The notes under the pieces are model-generated. The model was given only the letters and a program-made list of their open reading frames with translations, was not told the DNA's origin and made no database searches. From NCBI GenBank assembly GCA_024180945.1, contig JAKSGN010000003.1:868001-932000 (forward strand): a stretch of DNA of 64,000 bases. The letters run 5' to 3'. Both the position numbers and the translations under genes were made by a program. Source of the DNA: Macrophomina tecta. Its lineage: Eukaryota; Ascomycota; Dothideomycetes; Botryosphaeriales; Botryosphaeriaceae. Positions 57,474 to 64,000 of this stretch are shown here, piece by piece (the stretch's first letter is position 1; each line of letters begins with the position of its first letter).

Positions 57474-58197
57474 AAAAAAAAAAAAGAGGGGAAAGGAGAG
57501 AAACAGAGAAAGGAGACATGCGTACACACATATGTGCCGGGCCCCAAGAATCTAGACCTGTTGGCAATGGCTACTGCTACTACTACTAACTACCTAGAAT
57601 GTATGTTTCCCGGCCCGGACCGGACCCTCAACCTATGGGCCCACCGCTCGCCTGCATACTGCCGCCGTTGCGCGGAAATCGGGTCTTTTTTTTTTTTTTT
57701 TTCTCTTAATTCATGTCGAAGTCAGTCCACACTCACATACAAAAACGTAATGTTAACGGCAAAATACTGCGAAGAGGCTCCCATCTTTGGAATTTGGGCA
57801 GGGCTTTTTTTTTTTTTTTTTTTTTTTTGGCACTCTTTCTATACTCAGGTGTGAATAATTTTGAAGACAAAAAGGGCCATGGCTTATGGAGCGACATAAT
57901 TGCGGAACCGCTTTCGCAGAATCTAGGGCTGGCTACAATGGCTCTCGTTCCAAATGGTTGGCTTGCTGAGGCTAAGCAGGTGTGGTGATCTTGGCCGGTG
58001 GGATTCCAGAATATCGTCCTGCGGTCTGGGGGGAGTAATTCTCTTTCCAGGATACGTATGACGTGTGGGGCCACCAACCCGTCTCTCCTTCGTATCCAGG
58101 AAGGGAATAGGAGCCAAGGAAAGTAGGGGGAAAAAATGGAACAACACATCACCAGTCAGGTGTCAGATCAGCAGTAGGCCAAAAAAAAAAAAAAAAA
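57474..58197. repeat. Cluster of four homopolymer A/T tracts
   Basis: Within 724 bp lie A12 (57474-57485), T17 (57686-57702), T24 (57805-57828) and A17 (58181-58197). No coding frame accounts for them. Poly-A tails of retroposed sequences are one possible origin, but no flanking duplication was recognised. Confidence 0.6.
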
Positions 58198-58961
58198 GAG
58201 GGAGATATACACCAACCCGCCCGGCTTATTCTTTTCGTGACTTCTGTTTCTTCGCAGCATGAAACATAAAATTAACTGAGACGCAAGGAAACAGATTTTC
58301 CTCGGGACAAGGCCGGAAATTGATCCTCGCGCGTGTCGTTTTTCAAACCCCTCACAGCAAGTTGATCCACGTTAACCCTGCAACTTTTCCGTCCAAGCGG
58401 GGGATGCGGATTAGGAATCTCATGTCATCTGCTCTCCACGTCGCCCCATAATTATTTCACCCGACCTTGACTCTTGGAGATTGCCGGTAAGGGTGTAGAT
58501 ACGTGTGCGCTAATTGTTCGAGAGGGCAGTGCGGATACCGTAATAATGCGGCGCTCAGAGAGGGTCGCGTGGCTGATATGATAGTGTTTCGGAATGAGAC
58601 AACAACCAGCAGCAGCGGCGAGCAAGATGCCAACGGGGAAACGAATGCGGACGAACGAGAGTAGCTGCCCTGGGATGTACGGGCATCCGGAGTGGGGAAT
58701 GAAGGATAGCAAAACCCAAGAGAGCGGGACCGACGAGAAAGGCTTGGGGAGGGGGGCGGCCGGGCTCCCAAAAGTGCCGCGACTGCTGCTTTCGGCTGCT
58801 CGTAATTACTACTACTGCTGCTGCTGCCGCTGCTGCTCTGCTGATAGTGTGCTGATGACGATGTATATGCTGGGCGTGGGGACTGAGTGGAGAGTGAGAT
58901 ATGCAGGTGGACAGCCTCGTCTTATCGTCCAAGGAAATTAGCGAAAGCCACACAACAGCAA

Positions 58962-58980
58962 CAGCAGCAGCAGCAGCAGC
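58962..58980. repeat. (CAG)n microsatellite
   Basis: A short run of CAG units preceded by imperfect CAA/CAG units, in non-coding DNA. Confidence 0.8.
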
Positions 58981-60137
58981 ACAAACCCCCGGATCCTGGA
59001 CATCGAGGCATTGCCCTGGGGGCCGGAACGCAATCTCGATGCGCACGCGCTTCTGGGGATTTGCGCTGCTTGGGGTGGCTAGCGCAGCACGACAGGACGT
59101 CCAGCACGTTGATGGCGTGCTTTCTATTAGTCAGATGGCCGAGGAAAGGGCGGCGTTGCGGGGAGGGCGAAGAGGGCAGAGGAGCGACTGAGGCGTGGAT
59201 CAGGGTTCATCCAGCCAGGCAGGGCTGACCACCTCCAGCCCATCAGCCAGTTGGCCGCCGCACCTTTGGTGCTTCATCTTCCTAACCTCTCCTACTCTGC
59301 TTATTCTTTTCGGCTACCATTGCTGGTTAAACTTTTCGAAGCTCTGATTCATCATCCCCCGCGCCGCAGTCTGGGCTTGATTCCATGAAGCAGCCCGCAC
59401 CACAGCCCAGGGACCCGAGAGGTAAACTCAAGCCGGCGCGACATCAAGTGCAGGCTCAGGTGCAAGCGGGCGCGCGAAAGCAGACGTGCGGCGGTGGCGG
59501 TGGCCAGCCGACCAGCCCCCAACATCCTCCCTGCCGTCGACCAATTGATTCGCCTTCAAAACAAAAGCCACAAAAGGCAGTCCCGGCAAAGTGGATAGGC
59601 TCGGGCGCATGGGTGTATGTACTCGTTCACAGAAAGGTAGGGACGCTCCCTACTTCCATCTTACCTCTGTCTCACATTCCTCTGCTTTCGACCTATTCCG
59701 GTGCATTCTTATCCTACTCTCTATGGCACCGCCGCCGCCCCAGCCTCCTAATGTTGGCCCAAGAGCCTGGAAATGGGGTGTCGACAGTTAAATTTGGATG
59801 TCAGAGGTCATGGGTTTGGGACATATGGTGAGCGCATGGGCTTTGTCGCACAGCCTTGGCCTTCTTCCAGCCTGCTGTATCCGCTACTTGCTTCTATTTC
59901 TTGTCTATTACGTGCAGCTCAAAATGGCTTGCAGTGCGGTCCGGCCGCACCGTCTGCGCACTGCCCCTCTTCGCGTGGTGTGTGAACGCGTTCCCGCTGC
60001 ACCACGCGGTCCCGCTGCACCCGTGCGCTCGGTGCCTGTCAAGCTAGTCACTTGGCCATGTCCAGGGAGAGGAAGATCCCGCGAAATCTTTGCGTAACCC
60101 CAACGCTGGTTTCCATAGACATGTGACGAGAAGTTGG

Positions 60138-60179
60138 TGCTGCTGCTGCTGCTGCTGTTGTTGTTGCAACCGCAACACA

Positions 60180-60217
<38 letters not shown>
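60138..60217. repeat. Compound microsatellite (CTG)n(TTG)n...(CA)n(GA)n
   Basis: CTG units pass into TTG units, then after a short unique stretch come about eleven CA units and about ten GA units. It lies in gene-free DNA. Confidence 0.9.
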
Positions 60218-63200
60218 AGTGAGCAGCATCCTCTGAAGCCTACGCGTCTCTGAAGCTGTCGCGCGCCGAATGGGAAAATGAAGTTGAACGACCGGTCAAG
60301 GATTCATAATAGGGTAGAAGCCTAGAAAATGCGGGTCCCGTATTTCGGCCGGATGCAGAGCTGAAGAGCTGGATATAGCTGGAAAAGAGCCCGGACAGCC
60401 TGTCTGGACGAATGACTCTCAGCGGATGGGCTTGGTGCGGGAACCGTGCTCGCCCTCTCGCGCCTTCAGTTTGCCGACATGTATGAGCAGCTAAGTGGCC
60501 CACTCTACGTCGTACAGGACAATTCCCAGCGTGGAGGAGGGTCGATTTGCGTATGTGTGTCTGACTCTCCACCACGAGGCAGAAACCAACCTATCTTCTG
60601 GTGCTGAACGGAGCAACTGGTTGGCTCTGCTTCGACCCGTGCCTACGCAAGCTCCCATGAGACATGATCATTTGACGCCAAGAACGCAGTATTTACGCAC
60701 GCTCTTCCCGCCCGTCGCGGGGAGGGAGTTTCTTGTTGGCACTGTACCAACTCACTGTGATCGTTCAGCTTTCCCAACACATGTAGGCCGAATAAGCGAG
60801 ATCCGGTAGTCTCGTGCGAGGAATACCTATGCGAGCTGCATATTGCGGAGGCATGGTTGTACTCACGGGCTCCCCGTACAAGCTCATTGGAAGGCCATCG
60901 TTTGGCATTCATAGGCACGTCAATCCACTCGTTCCAGAAGGCAGGGCACGAGAAGCTTAGCTTTCCAGCCCCCGCACCCTCAGAGCTCTCGCCTCAGCTG
61001 TGCGGGCATCGTGGCATCATGGGATCGAGGTACGTGGTGCAGAAGGTACGCCGCTTACGTATGCACGGTGAGATTTCAAAGAAGGCTGGAAGAAGGCGAA
61101 GCAACGGCGGAAGAAAGCGTCCATCAAACGTGGTGGTACTAAAAACAGAATAAAGACTAGATCTTACGCTGTGGATAACCCTTGCGAAGGTGTGTTCTGG
61201 ACCACCATGGCAAGAGCAGGTCAGTGCATTGAGCCATGGCGATGTGCATAGTAGTGGAGCGGCCGAGGACAGCTGGTAGGCGGCTTAATGATTCGCCGTC
61301 GGTAGACCCATCAGGCCAACCGAGGAAGATGAGCTCAGCAGCCAACGGCCCACCTATCTTTCTTCCCTCCTTTTTTTTCCCCCCCTTTTCTTCTTGCTTG
61401 TGTATTCCCTTTTCCCGCTTTCCTCTTCAGGATGACTCTCTGGCTGTGATACAACGGGCACAGCAGCGCCAAGGTACTTGTACTCTTGGATACTTGGAGC
61501 AGCCGCAGTAAGGCAAATAGGCAGAAAATTAGCAGTATGAGAACCACGGAGCAGGGCTTTCCGACCTACAGTGGTGGATGAAATGGCATCTTTGTTGTGG
61601 GACCAACGAGTTGCGTAACGCAAATCTCGTTTTACGCTTCGCTACCGCGCTCGTTCCGCACGGATGTTGGTGTTCGGCGTGTGCGGTGCGCGTGCTCCTG
61701 CCGCTAGCTATCGCAGCACGCGCCGCCCGATTCGCCTCGTAAACGATGTCTGGCTCTCGGGTTGGTCATTGATTAGTTGCGACGCGTCTCCCGAAGCGGA
61801 ACGAGGTTGAGCGCAGCGGTGATGCGGAAGATACCCTGACGGCATGATGACCTGGGAGATTTCCGGATTCATTTAGACCATATCTCCGGCGGACATCTCT
61901 TCTTCGCGTGGAGAGGATATTGATAGGCTTGGGGATTGGACAGTCAGGAGGTCCCAGAAGCAGGAAGTCAATGATGCGACGCCGATAAGAGAAAGCAAGC
62001 GATCCGAATCGGGACGGGCAGCGAGATGGAGGCTTCCCAGCTCGCTTTCGCCGTGTAACTTTGCTTCCGCCGTCAGATGGACGGTTGGCCCGCTCCGCTG
62101 CATGATGGAGGATCCACAGCGGAGAGACCATTAGGGCACGCACCACGAGATCCGGGAGGGCGCTGCCGTACGACGAAGCAGAGGCACTGCAACGTGGTCA
62201 GCTGCGCACAAGAGGCCCGGCAAATCGGAAACGCAATGTTACGCAAGATTAGGTCCGGCTGGCAGCACGCCATGTGCGTCTGTGTAGCTTTGCATGTCTG
62301 GCGACGGAGCTCGATGAGGGTTGGCCATGAAGGCAGGGGGGGGGATCGACAGGGTCCCAGAGGTGGATGCACGGCTCCGCCGAGAAGCATGAGCGGCCAC
62401 TGGAAGTGAGCTGCACCACACCACGCCGCAGATGTTGGAAAGCTGAAACGTCTCCAGGGCGCCAGATGTGCTGCTTTGGGCCGGTTCTCGAGATTCTCTA
62501 TCGCCCGTAGACCTCACCAGTGACTCGTTGCCTCGACGAGCTCCAGCCCTATGTGCGAGCGAGGCGCTTGCGGATGATCTGGATGGGGCCCGCGATGATG
62601 CTTACATTACGGCAAGTGGTTGTACAACGGCTCTGCCCGGCTCTCGTACTTGCTGAAGAATGCTGCGGGGACGCGAGTCAACGATGCCAATGCCGGGGGC
62701 TTGCCCAGTGTTTTCGTGGTGATGTCGAGCATTGAGAGCTCCCCATGACTCCAGTAGCTCTAGGTAGAGCCGATATCCGGCCCACACGCTGCAAGAAGAT
62801 GCTCCACCGGACCCGCGAGCGTCAATAACCTCACCACATTTGGCCGGGATGGACGCGTAATTGACACTCATGTCGGGCTCCGCGCTCTTACTCGACAGCG
62901 GGGCTCGGGTGAATCTTCAAGACCGCTAAGTCCGGCATGCGGGCTCTTCTGCAGTGCATGTTCAGCAGAAACCCAGAGGGCGGGGCAGCGAAGCATATTC
63001 AAGAAGCCCCTGCACCGACTGCTCCTGCTCTGCGGGGCGTGCCCGAATGAGCGGGCCCAGAAGTGCGGCTGGACGAGGATTGAAGCTTTTGGCAAAGTCA
63101 CATGTTCGCGCAGATGCAGGCTGGTAGATGCCCGCGCTCCGGGGTTCCGGGAGGCGAGCCCAGGTGCTTGCTGAGCTTGCTGAGGCTCCTGCCGCACGCT

Positions 63201-63863
63201 CAGTAAGCGTATCTGAGAACCAACTGTGTGCCGTCGATGGCAGTAGATGCCGGCCACGGGGCCTGTGTGGTTGCGCGTACTAAGAGAGGCGTTTTCTTTT
63301 TCGCCGGAGCGGCTCGCCACTAGGGTGGTGTGGAGAGGCCGACGCGGGCATGGCAGTGTGTGCTGCTGCTGCTTGCTTGGCCTGAAGTCAAAATGACCAG
63401 GAGGTGGCCGGGGCTCGCGGCGGCGGCGGAGGGCGAGAGATGGCGGTGGAGATGGCAGCAGCGCCGTGGACTCACTGGTGCAGGTTGCATAACACCGGAG
63501 GCCTGCCCCCCTCCCAGGGCGCGTCGGTCTCTCCAGGGCGGTGGGTATCGATGTGGTAGTGGCTCTGGGCGCAAAGGCCACTCCTCGCGGGCGAGCAACG
63601 GGCAGAAGCCGGGTCGTGGGCGAGCGACGGGAGCTAACGAGTGTTGCAGGAGCGATGCCGCGAAGTTCGAATGGTGATGTCGACGTGAGGCTGGTCGGCC
63701 GAGTGGACCAGGCAGAGGCTGGCAGCCGAGCCGCCCGCGCGGCCACCCGACAGTCTCGGCGCTATTCAGCGAGGCCCTCTGGCCCCAATCCGTGCTTCGC
63801 TTTCCTCTTCCGGCACCACCTCCCTCCCCTCTGCCTCCCTTCCACTCACGCCTGTCCTGCGCA

Positions 63864-64000
63864 TGGCACGCTCCTCGCCCTCGCCCCGACGGGACGCGCG
63901 CGCCCAGGATCTCTACCACCACGATTCAGGGCCCATCGACCTCGCGCGGATTGTTTGCCGGCACGACGAGCAAGGATGCGTCAGGACGCCTGGCCGCATC
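63864..64000 (+). CDS. Possible 5' end of an unknown gene, cut by the window edge
   Basis: An ATG at 63864 opens a frame that runs without stop to the end of the window (45 full codons). It reads MARSSPSPRRDARAQDLYHH and then a less biased DLARIVCRHDEQGCVRTPGR. The second half looks more protein-like than the neighbouring frames, but there is no recognisable domain. It may equally be chance in GC-rich DNA. Confidence 0.2.

Larger units (their letters stand above)
58198..63863. other. Gene-free right part of the window
   Basis: No supported gene in about 5.6 kb. Open frames are short or overlap on both strands (such as minus 62868-63746 against plus 63330-63677). It contains the two microsatellites listed separately. 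No tRNA-like fold or transposon feature was found. Confidence 0.45.

Noticed and set aside
1..64000. CRISPR arrays, bacterial operons or phage elements
   Set aside because: No regular spaced direct repeats were seen; spliced genes and fungal protein families show this is eukaryotic DNA.

Overview
The window is nuclear DNA of a filamentous ascomycete. Genes carry several short GT-AG introns (36-155 nt) with CTNAC-type branch points, spacing is loose, and the proteins are of Pezizomycotina type. A DHN-melanin pair (BRN1-type reductase plus CMR1-type double-zinc-finger regulator) and the close match of the reductase to the Cochliobolus/Alternaria type point to a melanised Dothideomycete. This placement is inference from protein families as I know them; no search was run.

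Layout, left to right. 0.5-9.6 kb: SDS23 (CBS-domain phosphatase regulator), a CRAL-TRIO lipid-transfer protein with a predicted N-terminal membrane anchor, DAM1 (DASH kinetochore ring) and a YTP1-like membrane protein. 9.6-14.2 kb: gene-poor, with an intron-bearing tRNA-Ala(AGC) on the minus strand. 14.2-19.3 kb: a NACHT (NLR-like) protein and a BAHD-type acyltransferase. About 21 kb: a dispersed 5S rRNA gene. 23.2-33.2 kb: NADPH oxidase of the NoxB type, a short-chain dehydrogenase, EMG1/NEP1 (18S rRNA methyltransferase) and a VOC-domain protein with a long Ser/Lys-rich tail. 34.5-37.9 kb: GAA1 (GPI transamidase subunit) and the rhomboid protease RBD2, divergent from a 192-bp shared promoter. 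38.7 kb: tRNA-Ser(UGA). 42.2-51.6 kb: BRN1 and CMR1 in the same orientation. 51.6-64 kb: no recognisable gene, only GC-rich spacer, microsatellites and homopolymer tracts.

Functional links: CMR1 is expected to switch on BRN1 and other melanin genes. The polyketide synthase that often sits beside them is not in this window. The other genes are unrelated housekeeping or accessory functions.

The most unusual signal is in the two tRNA genes. Each folds into a complete cloverleaf only after removal of two insertions: the normal intron after base 37, and a second insertion at a non-canonical place (58 nt in the D-loop of tRNA-Ala, 50 nt at the T-stem/T-loop border of tRNA-Ser). Both second insertions look like fungal spliceosomal introns: GTAAGT or GTAAAT at the 5' end, a TTAAC or CTAAT branch-like motif 10-11 nt before the end, and a terminal AG. 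Both also lie exactly beside, but do not break, the Pol III A box or B box.

All splice sites were assigned by eye from reading frame, splice motifs and family knowledge.
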